Positions 18,199 through 29,050 are shown, counted from the first letter of the stretch. The stretch is DNA of 64,000 bases from JAQBVV01 sp965249205 (GCA_965249205.1 CBDFLL010000004.1:434001-498000), one strand, 5' to 3'. The notes: generated from the sequence alone by a model not told the origin. Program-made: numbers and translations.

Positions 18199-19575
18199 GT
18201 GTTCTCCACCGATGACTCCATCGTTGCCATCGCGACGCCGCCTGGCAGAGGCGGCATCGGCGTCGTTCGGATTAGCGGTCCCTCTTCCCACGAGATCGCC
18301 ACTCGAATTCTCAATCGACGTCTGCCACTCGAGCCACGCCGTGCGACGCTCGCCCACGCTCGCGGGGTTGGGGAAGGGGGCCCGCGCGAGACGCTCGACG
18401 AGGTGGTCGCCACCTATTTCCCTGCGCCACGCTCCTACACCGGCGAGCACGTTGTGGAACTCAGCGCGCATGGCAGCCCGGTCGTGCTTCAAGCCATCGT
18501 CAGGAGCGCGATCAACGGCGGTGCGCGGCTGGCTGAGCCAGGGGAATTCACGCTGCGTGCGTTTCTCAACGGTAAGCGCGATCTCATCCAGGCCGAAGCG
18601 GTCGCCGATCTGATCGCGGCGGCGACGCCGTTGCAGGCGAGGGTCGCATTCGATCAGCTCGACGGTACGCTGACCGACCGAATCGCGGTCATTGACGCCG
18701 AACTTTTTGATCTGGTCGCGCGTCTCGAAGCGTCGCTCGATTTTCCAGACGAGGGGTACCATTTCATCGAGCCGGCGGAGACGGGTCGACGAGTTGGCGG
18801 GATTGTGGCGCAACTCGAGGCTCTTCTTCAGAGTGCGCGGCGCGGGCGGATGATTCGGGAGGGCGCAACGGTCGTAGTGTCTGGTCGGCCGAACGTCGGC
18901 AAGTCAAGTGTTTTCAATGCGTTAGCTGGTTCTGAACGAGCGATCGTGACAGCGATTCCAGGGACGACTCGCGACCTGGTCGCCGAGCAGGTCGACGTAG
19001 AAGGCTTGGCCGTCACGCTCGTTGACACCGCGGGATGGCACGATACGCGCGACGTCGTCGAACGAGAAGGCGTGACACGTGGAGAGCGGGCACGTGCGGT
19101 GGCCGACCTCCTGATTGTGGTGCTCGACGGAAGCGAACCACGAAGAACGGAAGACACGCTGCTTCTCGCGCAGACCGCGAGCCGGCGACGAATCATCGTG
19201 AGCAACAAGTCGGACCTTCCGGTCACCGGAGCCGGTGTTGGGGCGGCTGTGGCTCCCGATGGCCTGTTGGCCGTATCTGCGAGGACAGGCGCCGGCATCG
19301 ATGAGCTGCGACGTGAAATCGCGACTCTATTGACGGGTAGCGACTCGCTTCGCGATGAAGCCGCGATTTCCAACGTGCGCCATATCGAACGTGTCGAGGA
19401 GGCGCGCGGGCGGCTGTGCGCGGCGCAGCAAGCCGTCGCTGGCGGCGAGACGCCAGAGGAGTTCGTTCTTGCCGACCTGCAGGCGGCACGTGCGAACCTC
19501 GAGGAAATTGGCGGCGCGCGCACAAACGAGGATCTCCTGCGCCATATCTTTCAGACGTTCTGTATCGGAAAATGA
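18199..19575 (+). CDS. mnmE: tRNA uridine-5-carboxymethylaminomethyl(34) synthesis GTPase MnmE
   Basis: With MnmG, MnmE makes the cmnm5 modification at the wobble uridine of several tRNAs, using GTP and a one-carbon folate donor. The 458 residues show the N-terminal folate-binding domain (DSIVAIATPPGRGGIGVVRISG), helical domain, and a G domain with GRPNVGKSSVFNAL, IPGTTRDLV, DTAGWHDT and SNKSD. The C-terminal FCIGK carries the catalytic cysteine. The start is GTG at 18199. mnmG follows 12 bp downstream, so the two partners are probably co-transcribed. Confidence 0.95.
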   Translation: MFSTDDSIVAIATPPGRGGIGVVRISGPSSHEIATRILNRRLPLEPRRATLAHARGVGEGGPRETLDEVVATYFPAPRSYTGEHVVELSAHGSPVVLQAIVRSAINGGARLAEPGEFTLRAFLNGKRDLIQAEAVADLIAAATPLQARVAFDQLDGTLTDRIAVIDAELFDLVARLEASLDFPDEGYHFIEPAETGRRVGGIVAQLEALLQSARRGRMIREGATVVVSGRPNVGKSSVFNALAGSERAIVTAIPGTTRDLVAEQVDVEGLAVTLVDTAGWHDTRDVVEREGVTRGERARAVADLLIVVLDGSEPRRTEDTLLLAQTASRRRIIVSNKSDLPVTGAGVGAAVAPDGLLAVSARTGAGIDELRREIATLLTGSDSLRDEAAISNVRHIERVEEARGRLCAAQQAVAGGETPEEFVLADLQAARANLEEIGGARTNEDLLRHIFQTFCIGK

Positions 19576-19587
19576 TGCGGGGGACCG

Positions 19588-21432
19588 ATGAAGGCGTTTG
19601 ACGTCATCGTGATCGGCGCCGGTCACGCCGGGGTTGAAGCCGCGTACGCCGCCGCGCGTCTCGGCTGCAGCGTCGGTTTGTGCACGCTGTCGCGCGACAC
19701 CGTCGCGCACATGCCGTGCAATCCTGCCGTCGGCGGCACAGCGAAGGGTCACCTGGTTCGCGAGATTGACGCGTTGGGCGGGTTGATGGGCCTGGCGATC
19801 GATGCGACCGGCATTCAGTTCAAACTCCTCAACCGAAGCCGGGGCCCGGCGGTCTGGTCGCCTCGAGCACAAGCGGACAAGCGACGGTACGGCGCGTGGG
19901 TGACCGAGGCGCTTGAGCGCGAGCGTGGGATCACCTGGCTGTTCGGCAAGGCCGCTCGGCTGGATGTGCGGCACGGTCGGATCGTCGGTCTCGTGATGGA
20001 AGGTGGCGGGCGGCACGCGTGCCGCGCGCTTGTCGTCACCACAGGCACGTTTCTGAACGGGCTCCTCCATATCGGGCCGGAGCAGCGTCCGGCAGGGAGG
20101 TATGGAGAACCGCCGTCGCGCGAGCTCGCTGAGTCGATCACGTCACTTGGATTTATGGGGGGACGACTTAAAACAGGTACTCCCCCTCGGCTTCGCCGGG
20201 ACTCGATCGATTTCGAGCAGGCGGTGAAAAACGGTGCTTTCGTCGAAGAGTCAGGCGACGAGATCTCGGTGCCATTCTCGTTTCTCACGAAGACACCGCC
20301 GGGGAACCAGATCTGCTGCTGGGTGTTGCACACGACTGATCGCGTCCACGACCTGGTTCGACAGCACATCGGCTCCAGCCCACTGTTCAACGGTCAGATT
20401 CAGGGGATCGGTCCCCGGTACTGTCCGTCGCTCGAAGACAAGATCATGCGGTTCCCGGAGCGCGAACGGCATCAGATCTACCTTGAACCGGAGGGATTGG
20501 ACGCAGACGAAATCTATGTAAATGGTTTCTCGATGTCACTGCCGGTGCGGGTGCAGGAGGAGTTGGTGCGCGCATTGCCAGGCCTGGAAGACGCCGCCAT
20601 GATTCGGCCGGGTTATGCGGTGGAATACGACTTCATTCAGCCGACGGAGCTCAAGTCGACACTGGAAACCCACCGCGTGGCCGGTCTCTTCTTTGCGGGC
20701 CAGATCAACGGGACCTCAGGGTACGAAGAGGCCGCCGCACAGGGATTGATGGCGGGAATCAACGCGGCTAAAGGGGTCCGGCGTGAGCCGACGCTTACGC
20801 TCGGCCGCGACGAGGCGTACATTGGCATTCTGATTGACGATCTCGTCACGCAGGGCTGCCTGGAGCCGTACCGAATGTTTACCTCGAGAGCTGAGCACCG
20901 CCTGTTGCTGCGGATCGACAACGCCGACCTGCGCTTGACGCCCCGCGGCCGAAGCATTGGCCTGGTCGACAACGTGCGCTACGAGCGTTTCGACGCCCGC
21001 CGCTCGCGCCACACGCGTAACGCCGCCGCCCTCGATCAGGCGACGGTTCGCGGGGCACACGGGAATCGCGTCGCTGTGAGCACACTGCTACGCCGGCCCA
21101 CTGTCAAACTCGAGTCGCTTCTCGACAGGGGTGACGTCGTTCTCGATCTTGAGCCGTCGGGACGGGCACTCGATGTAGCGAGTCTTGAGAGTGACGCGAA
21201 ATACGCGGGGTACGTGAAGCAAGAATTGGTACGCGTCGCACGGGCTCGGCGTCAAGAGCATCACCGTATTCCGGAAAACTTTGTGTTCGCGGGTGTCTCA
21301 GGCCTGTCGAAGGAGGTCGTACATCGCTGCATGGAGGTGCGGCCGGAAACTCTGGGTCAGGCGTCCCGGATACCTGGTGTGACGCCGGCGGCGATAGCGG
21401 TTCTTGGGTCGGCGCTTCGAAAGCGGTCGTAG
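19588..21432 (+). CDS. mnmG: tRNA uridine-5-carboxymethylaminomethyl(34) synthesis enzyme MnmG
   Basis: The FAD/NADH-dependent partner of MnmE in wobble-uridine modification. The 614-residue product starts with the FAD-binding motif VIVIGAGHAGVEAAYAAARLG. It also has MPCNPAVGGTAKGHLVREID, GTFLNGLLHIG, the GRLKTGTPPRL segment and FAGQINGTSGYEEAAAQG, then the C-terminal helical GidA-associated domain. Length and motif order are normal. It sits in the conserved mnmE-mnmG-rsmG-parAB row next to the origin. Confidence 0.95.
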   Translation: MKAFDVIVIGAGHAGVEAAYAAARLGCSVGLCTLSRDTVAHMPCNPAVGGTAKGHLVREIDALGGLMGLAIDATGIQFKLLNRSRGPAVWSPRAQADKRRYGAWVTEALERERGITWLFGKAARLDVRHGRIVGLVMEGGGRHACRALVVTTGTFLNGLLHIGPEQRPAGRYGEPPSRELAESITSLGFMGGRLKTGTPPRLRRDSIDFEQAVKNGAFVEESGDEISVPFSFLTKTPPGNQICCWVLHTTDRVHDLVRQHIGSSPLFNGQIQGIGPRYCPSLEDKIMRFPERERHQIYLEPEGLDADEIYVNGFSMSLPVRVQEELVRALPGLEDAAMIRPGYAVEYDFIQPTELKSTLETHRVAGLFFAGQINGTSGYEEAAAQGLMAGINAAKGVRREPTLTLGRDEAYIGILIDDLVTQGCLEPYRMFTSRAEHRLLLRIDNADLRLTPRGRSIGLVDNVRYERFDARRSRHTRNAAALDQATVRGAHGNRVAVSTLLRRPTVKLESLLDRGDVVLDLEPSGRALDVASLESDAKYAGYVKQELVRVARARRQEHHRIPENFVFAGVSGLSKEVVHRCMEVRPETLGQASRIPGVTPAAIAVLGSALRKRS

Positions 21433-21437
21433 AGTCA

Positions 21438-22142
21438 GTGAACAGTAAGGAGTTTCAGGGTCGGCTTGCACGCCGGGCGCGCCGCGTCGGCTTGGTGCTT
21501 CCCGCGCAGCTGGCTACTCAGCTCGAGGTGTACTACCGCCTGCTCACCACTTGGAACACGAAAATCAATCTCACTGGGCTGAAGCTATCTGGTACTCCGG
21601 CAGACGCTATTGATCGGCTACTGATTGAGCCGGTCGTCGCCGCTCGGCATGTCCCCGTTGGCACCGCACGGATGCTCGACATCGGAACCGGCGGAGGATC
21701 GCCAGCGATCCCCCTGGCACTGGCAGCGTCCTGCCCTTGTCTTTTCATGGTGGAATCCAAGACGCGGAAGTCGGTATTCCTTCGTGAGGCCGTGCGCACG
21801 CTTGGCCTGAGCGGCGCTGATGTGATCACTGCGCGGTTCGAAGAGCTTCTGGCGCGACCCGATCTCCATGAAACCTTCGACCTGGTCTCCGTGCGGGCCG
21901 TTCGTGTCGAATCCAGGATGCTGTTGACGCTCCAGGCGTTTGTGAGACCCGGTGGCCTTGTGCTGTTGTTCCGCGGGTCCGGGACATCTACCCAGTCGGA
22001 AAGCGTGACGCCGCCGCTGTCGTGGCAAGCCACCTACCCCCTGATCGAATCACTTCGAAGCCGTCTCGTTGTTCTCGCGAAACGGACCGAAGCAGGGAGC
22101 GTTCCACGTGGAACAGGTCGGCGAGGAAGGCACTCTGATTGA
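21438..22142 (+). CDS. rsmG: 16S rRNA (guanine(527)-N7)-methyltransferase
   Basis: RsmG methylates G527 of 16S rRNA. The SAM-binding core MLDIGTGGGSPAIPLALA lies at about residues 79-96. The region YRLLTTWNTKINLTGL, typical of GidB proteins, lies upstream. The start is GTG at 21438, 5 bp after the mnmG stop. The 3' end carries a parS palindrome inside the coding sequence. The C-terminal 20 residues (TEAGSVPRGTGRRGRHSD) look loosely constrained, as expected if they mostly serve that site. Confidence 0.92.
   Translation: MNSKEFQGRLARRARRVGLVLPAQLATQLEVYYRLLTTWNTKINLTGLKLSGTPADAIDRLLIEPVVAARHVPVGTARMLDIGTGGGSPAIPLALAASCPCLFMVESKTRKSVFLREAVRTLGLSGADVITARFEELLARPDLHETFDLVSVRAVRVESRMLLTLQAFVRPGGLVLLFRGSGTSTQSESVTPPLSWQATYPLIESLRSRLVVLAKRTEAGSVPRGTGRRGRHSD
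22101..22114. promoter_or_regulatory. parS site 1 (inside rsmG 3' end)
   Basis: GTTCCACGTGGAAC is a perfect 14-bp palindrome matching the core of the bacterial chromosomal parS consensus. It lies within the last 45 bp of rsmG, about 150 bp upstream of parA. ParB loads here as a CTP-dependent clamp. Confidence 0.9.
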
Positions 22143-22164
22143 TAGAGTTCGCTTTGTATTCGCT

Positions 22165-22180
22165 TGTTCCACGTGGAACA
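22165..22180. promoter_or_regulatory. parS site 2
   Basis: TGTTCCACGTGGAACA, a perfect 16-bp parS palindrome, lies in the rsmG-parA gap, 64 bp from the first site and about 80 bp before parA. Two closely spaced parS sites at parAB near oriC are typical for chromosome segregation. Confidence 0.93.
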
Positions 22181-22259
22181 TTGTCCTTGACCACCGACTC
22201 CTCGTCCAATTAGAGTTAGGCGCGGTGCTTCACATACAATATAAAAAAGTATTGGTCAT

Positions 22260-23051
22260 ATGAACGAAACAGGTACGTCTTCTGGTCGGATCCTCGCCGT
22301 GGCCAACCAAAAAGGCGGCGTCGGAAAAACGACGACGGCGATCAACGTCGCGACGTCGCTGGCACTGTCAGGCAAACGGGTCCTGCTCGTTGACCTCGAT
22401 CCCCAGGGGAATCTCACGAGCGGCGTTGGGCTGAAGGGGTGCCACGCACCAGCCGGCACGATTTACGAAGCGTTGATGACCGACGTAGATCCCGCAGCGT
22501 TCCTGCTTGACAGCCAGATTGAGAACCTGACGGTTATTCCCGCCGACCGCAATCTCACAGGTGCCGAGATCGAGCTCGTGTCCGTCCCCCAGCGCGAACT
22601 GCGACTGCGACGCGTGCTGGAGCCTCTCCGGGCGCGTTTTGATCTCATGCTTATCGACTGCCCTCCGTCACTGGGCCTGATGACGCTGAACGCCCTTGTG
22701 GCTGCAGACGCTGTCCTCATTCCGCTGCACTGTGAGTATTTTGCGCTTGAAGGTTTGGCAGACCTGGTGGCGACGATGCGCCGGGTCTGCAGCGGGCTGA
22801 ACCCAGCCCTTGATATCGAAGGCGTGCTGCTGACGATGTATGACGATCGCACGAATCTCGGTCAGCTCGTCGCGCGCGACGTCAGGGAGTTCTTCAAGGA
22901 CAAGGTGTTCGACACCATCATTCCGCGCAACATCCGACTAGGCGAAGCGCCGAGCCACGGACTGCCAGTCGTGCTGTACGACCCGAAGTCGCGCGGCGCG
23001 GAGGCCTATCTCGCGCTCGCGCGGGAGATGCTCGCACGCCATGCCGCTTAA
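22260..23051 (+). CDS. parA: chromosome partitioning ATPase ParA (Soj)
   Basis: A nucleoid-binding Walker-type ATPase that drives origin segregation with ParB. The 263 residues include the deviant Walker A KGGVGKTTTAINVA near the N-terminus, LLVDLDPQGNLTSG, and the Walker B region LMLIDCPPSLG. It lacks the long N-terminal HTH of plasmid ParA type Ia, so it is the chromosomal Soj form. The ATG at 22260 follows two parS sites. parB lies 36 bp downstream. Confidence 0.95.
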   Translation: MNETGTSSGRILAVANQKGGVGKTTTAINVATSLALSGKRVLLVDLDPQGNLTSGVGLKGCHAPAGTIYEALMTDVDPAAFLLDSQIENLTVIPADRNLTGAEIELVSVPQRELRLRRVLEPLRARFDLMLIDCPPSLGLMTLNALVAADAVLIPLHCEYFALEGLADLVATMRRVCSGLNPALDIEGVLLTMYDDRTNLGQLVARDVREFFKDKVFDTIIPRNIRLGEAPSHGLPVVLYDPKSRGAEAYLALAREMLARHAA

Positions 23052-23087
23052 CGGTTCGAACCCGCAGGAGTCAGGAGGAGTCACACG

Positions 23088-24011
23088 ATGAGCGAACGCC
23101 GCCCCGCGCTCGGCAAAGGCCTGAGTGCGCTGATCCCCGATGCGCCCGCGCCCCCTCGACAGGGCACGATCGAGGTGGACATCGACCTGCTGGCGCCGAG
23201 CGATCAGCAGCCGCGCTTGCAGCTGGACGACGAGAGGTTGGCCGAGTTGGCCGAGTCGATCACGGCCAACGGCGTCATCCAACCCATTCTGGTCAGGCGG
23301 ACTGGCGGCACGTATCGCATCATCGCCGGCGAGCGACGATGGCGCGCATCGCAACGGGCTGGGCTCCTCAGGGTGCCGGTCGTGATCCGAGACGTTCCAG
23401 AGGGCGCCGAACAACAGTTGCTGGAGCTCGCGCTCGTCGAGAATCTCCAGCGTGAGGACCTGAACCCGATCGACGAAGCCCTCGCGTATCAGCGTCTCGT
23501 CGATGATTTTGGCCTCACGCAAGAGCAGATCGCGGCAGCGGTCGGCAAGGACCGGACCTCGGTCGCCAACTACGTGCGGTTGTTGCGGCTGCCTGAGGAG
23601 GTGCGTGGCGACGTGGCCTCCGGCGCGCTCTCGATGGGCCACGCACGAGCCCTACTGGCGCTGCCAGACCCCCCGTCGCAGCGCCAGGCGGCCCGCGACG
23701 TGATCTCGAAGTCCCTCTCGGTGCGCGATGCCGAAGCGCTCGTGAAGAAGCTCACGGCGCCGCCCCGCCCCGCTGGAACCGACCTGATCCCTCCGCCGCC
23801 GGACGTGCACACCAAGGCCGCTGAGGATCGTCTGCGCTTCGCTCTTGGCACGAAAGTTCAGATTGTCCGGCGGGACGGTCGCCGGAAAGGGACAAAGGAG
23901 CGAGCCGACCGAGGGGGCAAAATCGAAATCGCCTTCAGCTCTGAATCGGAGCTCCATCGCCTGTTTGAACACCTCACCGAGCCCCGGCCATCCGGCCTGA
24001 ACGAGCGCTGA
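23088..24011 (+). CDS. parB: chromosome partitioning protein ParB (Spo0J)
   Basis: ParB binds parS, hydrolyses CTP and slides as a clamp to build the partition complex. The 307 residues open with RRPALGKGLSALIP. They carry the CTPase motif segment IIAGERRWRASQRAG, ALVENLQREDLNPIDEA, and the HTH (LTQEQIAAAVGKDRTSVANYVRLLRLP). A C-terminal dimerisation region follows an Arg/Gly-containing linker. AGGAGG lies 5-10 bp before the ATG at 23088. Confidence 0.95.
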   Translation: MSERRPALGKGLSALIPDAPAPPRQGTIEVDIDLLAPSDQQPRLQLDDERLAELAESITANGVIQPILVRRTGGTYRIIAGERRWRASQRAGLLRVPVVIRDVPEGAEQQLLELALVENLQREDLNPIDEALAYQRLVDDFGLTQEQIAAAVGKDRTSVANYVRLLRLPEEVRGDVASGALSMGHARALLALPDPPSQRQAARDVISKSLSVRDAEALVKKLTAPPRPAGTDLIPPPPDVHTKAAEDRLRFALGTKVQIVRRDGRRKGTKERADRGGKIEIAFSSESELHRLFEHLTEPRPSGLNER

Positions 24012-24060
24012 GTTTTCTCCCGGCGACGAGCCCGCTCGGTCTTTTTTGTGTTATAAAAGA
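24012..24060 (+). terminator. possible terminator after parB
   Basis: CGAGCCCGCTCG, a short GC-rich self-complementary stretch, is followed within 3 bases by TTTTTT just after the parB stop. The stem is short (4-5 bp), so the call is weak. Its position between the par and atp operons makes it plausible. Confidence 0.35.
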
Positions 24061-24152
24061 CTGTTTGTGCCATTCAGGTACAAGCTCACAGAGCCGCGCC
24101 ACGTGGCGTGCCGCGAGCGGTTCGGAAAACGATATCTGCTGCAGGTGAGGTC

Positions 24153-24698
24153 ATGACCACTCGTGCGTCCGCGACTCGATACGCGCGAGTACTTCTCGAT
24201 GTCGTCATTCAGGAAGGTGATCCGGAGGAGGTGGAGCAGGAACTGTCGGCTGTGGCGGAGCTGTGTTCCAGCAACCCGGAGCTCCAGAAGGCGTTGACGA
24301 GTCCCGCAGTACCGGTGGCGGCCAAGCGTGGGATCGTCGAGGCGCTTGTCGCGAGGAGACAGTCTTCACCCGTGCTCAGCAAACTCTTGTTGATGCTCGC
24401 AGACCGAAACCTCCTGGCGCTGCTACCCGAACTCGCCGCCGTCTATCACCAGCGGTTGATGGAGCATCGCCAGATCGATCGAGCGGAAGTGACGACGGCG
24501 TCGCCCCTCGTGCCCGAACAGATCACGGAGCTCGAACGGCGGCTCGCCGCCGCGACCGGGCGTCGCGTGATGATGACAACGCAAGTCGATCCGTCGCTGA
24601 TCGGTGGTGCGGTGGCACGCGTGGGCAGCACCGTCTACGACGGCAGCATTGCCACGCAGCTTGCAAAGATGAGAGAACGACTCGAGGAACAACGCTGA
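24153..24698 (+). CDS. atpH: ATP synthase F1 subunit delta
   Basis: The OSCP-like delta subunit, linking the F1 head to the peripheral stalk. The 181-residue product starts MTTRASATRYARVLLDVVIQ and ends with VDPSLIGGAVARVGSTVYDG and IATQLAKMRERL, the usual family ends. A longer open frame begins at 24108, but the ATG at 24153 has GGTGAGG upstream and starts exactly at the conserved A..YA segment. The stop codon overlaps the atpA start (ATGA/TGATG type), indicating coupling. No atpF, atpE or atpB precedes it. Confidence 0.9.
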   Translation: MTTRASATRYARVLLDVVIQEGDPEEVEQELSAVAELCSSNPELQKALTSPAVPVAAKRGIVEALVARRQSSPVLSKLLLMLADRNLLALLPELAAVYHQRLMEHRQIDRAEVTTASPLVPEQITELERRLAAATGRRVMMTTQVDPSLIGGAVARVGSTVYDGSIATQLAKMRERLEEQR

Positions 24699-26230
24699 TG
24701 GATATCAGAGCCGAAGAAATCTCCAAGATCATTCGCGACCAGATCGGTAGCCACGCCGTGGAAGTCGATGTCGCCGAAGTGGGCAGCATCATCGCTATCG
24801 GTGATGGCATCGCGCGCGTGCACGGCATCGAACGCACGATGGCTGGCGAAATGCTCGAGTTTACACACGGCGTGTTCGGGATTGCGCTGAACCTGGAAGA
24901 ACAGAGCGTCGGGGCGGTGCTGCTGGGCGACTTCACGAAGATCAAAGAGGGCGACATCGTCAAACGGACGGGCCGAATCATCTCAGTCCCGGTAGGCGAC
25001 GAGATGCTGGGCCGTGTCGTCAATGCGCTCGGCCAGCCGATTGATGGCAAGGGACCGATCCAGACGAAAGAGTTTCTGCCGATAGAACGGCTAGCGCCGG
25101 GCGTGGTGGACCGGCAAGGCGTGAAGGAGCCGCTCCAGACTGGCCTCAAGGCGATCGATGGCATGGTGCCGATCGGTCGTGGGCAGCGCGAGTTGATCAT
25201 TGGCGACCGCCAGACGGGCAAGACCGCCGTCGCCACCGACGCGATCATCAATCAGCGCGGCAAGGACGTCATCTGCATTTACAACGCGATCGGCCAGAAG
25301 CGGTCGACGGTCGCGCAGGTTGTGGCGACGCTGGAAGAGCACGACGCAATGAGCTACACCATCGTGGTGGCGGCGACAGCATCGGATCCAGCACCCATGC
25401 TCTACATCGGCCCGTACTCGGCATGCGCGATAGGCGAGTACTTCCGAGACAGTGGACGGCACGCGCTCGTTGTCTACGATGACCTGTCGAAGCATGCGCA
25501 GGCGTATCGTGAGATCTCTCTGCTTCTTCGACGCCCGCCGGGGCGCGAGGCGTATCCCGGCGACGTGTTCTACCTCCACTCCCGCTTGCTGGAACGCGCG
25601 GCGAAGCTGAACGACACCCTGGGAGGTGGATCGCTGACGGCACTGCCGATCATCGAGACGCAGGCGGGCGATCTGTCCGCATACATCCCCACAAACGTCA
25701 TCTCGATCACCGATGGTCAGATCTTTCTTGAGAGCGACCTGTTTCACCAGGGCGTGCGTCCGGCCATCAACGTCGGCAACTCGGTGTCGCGTGTGGGTGG
25801 CTCGGCGCAGATCAAGGCGATGAGGCAGGTGGCAGGCACGCTGCGTCTCGACCTCGCACAGTATCGCGAACTGGCGGCGTTCGCGCAGTTCGGCAGCGAC
25901 CTCGACAAAGGTACGCAGGCTCAACTCGATCGAGGCCGACGGCTCGTGGAGATCCTGAAGCAGGCGCAGTACCAGCCGCTGAGCGTCGAGAGACAGGTGA
26001 TCATCGTGTACGCCGCCACGAAGGGCTTCATCGATCCGGTTCCCATCGAAGACGTCGCTCGTTACGAGGAAGACTTGTATCGCTTCCTCGAGGCGCGCCA
26101 CGCCGGTGTGCTGACCGGGATCAGCGAGAAGAAGATCTTCGACGATGATCTAAAGGCTGCGGTTGAGGCGGCACTCACGGAATTCGGACAGCAGTTCGTC
26201 GCGACGACGCAGGCTGCCGCAGTCGCGTAA
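24698..26230 (+). CDS. atpA: ATP synthase F1 subunit alpha
   Basis: The non-catalytic nucleotide-binding subunit of the F1 hexamer. It starts MDIRAEEISKIIRDQIGSH at the ATG overlapping the atpH stop, giving 510 residues, which is normal. Motifs: Walker A GDRQTGKTAVATDAI, GQKRSTVAQVVATLE, YTIVVAATASDPAP, and the alpha signature ending PAINVGNSVSRVG. An in-frame upstream extension to 24263 is only a read-through of another frame over atpH. Confidence 0.96.
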   Translation: MDIRAEEISKIIRDQIGSHAVEVDVAEVGSIIAIGDGIARVHGIERTMAGEMLEFTHGVFGIALNLEEQSVGAVLLGDFTKIKEGDIVKRTGRIISVPVGDEMLGRVVNALGQPIDGKGPIQTKEFLPIERLAPGVVDRQGVKEPLQTGLKAIDGMVPIGRGQRELIIGDRQTGKTAVATDAIINQRGKDVICIYNAIGQKRSTVAQVVATLEEHDAMSYTIVVAATASDPAPMLYIGPYSACAIGEYFRDSGRHALVVYDDLSKHAQAYREISLLLRRPPGREAYPGDVFYLHSRLLERAAKLNDTLGGGSLTALPIIETQAGDLSAYIPTNVISITDGQIFLESDLFHQGVRPAINVGNSVSRVGGSAQIKAMRQVAGTLRLDLAQYRELAAFAQFGSDLDKGTQAQLDRGRRLVEILKQAQYQPLSVERQVIIVYAATKGFIDPVPIEDVARYEEDLYRFLEARHAGVLTGISEKKIFDDDLKAAVEAALTEFGQQFVATTQAAAVA

Positions 26231-26259
26231 ATCCGTAACAAGGCTTGAATCGCTGAACC

Positions 26260-27129
26260 ATGCCCTCACTGATTGACCTGCGTCGCCGTATTCGTGCGGT
26301 CAAGTCGACTCAGCAGATCACCAAGGCGATGAAGATGATCGCCGCCTCGCGCCTCAAGCGGGCGCAGAGTCGCGTGGTGGCTGCGCGTCCGTACGCGCAG
26401 CGCATGCTGCGCGTGCTCAACGGCCTGGTCACCAGAGTGGATGCCGACTCGCACCCTTTGCTCCGGAATCCGGATCAGTCCGACGGCCGGCCACTGATCA
26501 TTGTGATCACCTCCGACCGTGGTTTGTGCGGCGGTTTCAATTCGAACGTGATCAAGTCGGCGGGGCAGTTCATCCAGGGCGACGGTCGGAAGGCCGACGA
26601 CGTTGCCCTTGGACTGATTGGACGCAAGGGGCGCGACTTCTTCCGCCGCCGCGATTCCGACGTGCGTTACGAACAGGTGGGTATCTTTCAGAAACTCGCG
26701 TTCAGTCATGCCGTCGAGATCGGCGACATGGCGATAGACGAATTCGTGTCCGATCGGGCATCGAGCGTGTACTTGATCTACAACGAGTTCAAGTCGGTCA
26801 TGACCCAGCGAATCGTCGTCGAGCGCCTGCTGCCCATTCCCCGGCTCGAGGACGAGGCAGCGCCGGGTCCGACGTCGGACTATCTGTACGAACCGGAACC
26901 GGCAGAGATCTTCAGAGACCTGCTGCCGCGGCATATGCAGGCGCAGATCTACCGGGCGCTTCTGGAATCGAACGCGGCGTTTTTCGCCGCGCAGATGACC
27001 GCGATGGACGCGGCAACCCGCAACTCGGCGGAAATGATCGAGAGCCTCACGTTGCACATGAACAAGGTTCGACAGGCGGCGATTACCCGGGAGATCATCG
27101 AGGTCGTATCCGGCGCGGCGGCAACGTAG
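26260..27129 (+). CDS. atpG: ATP synthase F1 subunit gamma
   Basis: The central rotor shaft of F1. The 289 residues begin MPSLIDLRRRIRAVKSTQQI and TKAMKMIAASRLKRAQ, and end with MDAATRNSAEMIESLTL and NKVRQAAITREIIEVVSGA, the conserved terminal helices that form the coiled-coil shaft. It lies 29 bp after atpA and 25 bp before atpD, in standard order. Confidence 0.95.
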   Translation: MPSLIDLRRRIRAVKSTQQITKAMKMIAASRLKRAQSRVVAARPYAQRMLRVLNGLVTRVDADSHPLLRNPDQSDGRPLIIVITSDRGLCGGFNSNVIKSAGQFIQGDGRKADDVALGLIGRKGRDFFRRRDSDVRYEQVGIFQKLAFSHAVEIGDMAIDEFVSDRASSVYLIYNEFKSVMTQRIVVERLLPIPRLEDEAAPGPTSDYLYEPEPAEIFRDLLPRHMQAQIYRALLESNAAFFAAQMTAMDAATRNSAEMIESLTLHMNKVRQAAITREIIEVVSGAAAT

Positions 27130-27154
27130 CGAACACCGGCGAACGAGAAACGAA

Positions 27155-28609
<1,455 letters not shown>

Positions 28610-28630
28610 CCACGGTTCCATTGAACGCAC

Positions 28631-29050
28631 ATGGCCTTACCAACAAAGCTCCTACTCGAGATCGTGACGCCCGACCGATCCCTGGTCCACGAAGACGTGG
28701 ACGAGGTTCAGCTCCCGGGCGCGGAAGGGTACCTGGGCGTCTTGCCGGGTCACACACCGTTGCTCGCGACGCTGGCCGTGGGGGAACTCTGGTACCGCAT
28801 CGGAGAGGAGAAGTACTTCCTGGCGGTTGCGGCTGGTTTCGGCGAGGTGTTGCCGGACAGAGTCACCGTGCTGGCGCAGATTGCCGAGCTGGCGCAAGAC
28901 ATCGATATCGGCAGAGCGGAAGCCGCCAGAAAGCGGGCTGAAGAGCGGCTGAACAAGACGGTTGACGTCGACATCGAGCGGGCTCGTCTGGCCCTGCTGA
29001 AATCCCTCATTCGCAGTCAGGTCGCATCGCGCGCTCGGACAAAGGTATAA
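28631..29050 (+). CDS. atpC: ATP synthase F1 subunit epsilon
   Basis: The epsilon subunit connects gamma to the Fo ring and can inhibit hydrolysis. The 139 residues show the beta-sandwich (LLEIVTPDRSLVHEDVDEVQ, then LPGAEGYLGVLPGHTPLL) and a C-terminal helical pair (AEAARKRAEERLNK, ERARLALLKSLIR). The gene closes the atpHAGDC cluster. The following ABC permease starts only 21 bp later on the same strand. Confidence 0.94.
   Translation: MALPTKLLLEIVTPDRSLVHEDVDEVQLPGAEGYLGVLPGHTPLLATLAVGELWYRIGEEKYFLAVAAGFGEVLPDRVTVLAQIAELAQDIDIGRAEAARKRAEERLNKTVDVDIERARLALLKSLIRSQVASRARTKV

Noticed and set aside
23046..23062. GGTTCGAACCC resembling a tRNA T-arm between parA and parB
   Set aside because: The surrounding 36-bp gap has no room for acceptor, D or anticodon arms; it is a chance palindrome.
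24263..24697. Upstream extension of the atpA frame over atpH
   Set aside because: It overlaps the conserved atpH sequence in another frame and lacks any homology; the ATG at 24698 begins the conserved AtpA N-terminus.
25091..26101. Long antisense open frame (336 codons) opposite atpA, and similar ones opposite wzt (29838-31184) and yidC (15717-16751)
   Set aside because: Third-position GC bias in high-GC coding DNA leaves antisense frames open; the sense frames encode clear conserved proteins and the antisense translations show no domain pattern.
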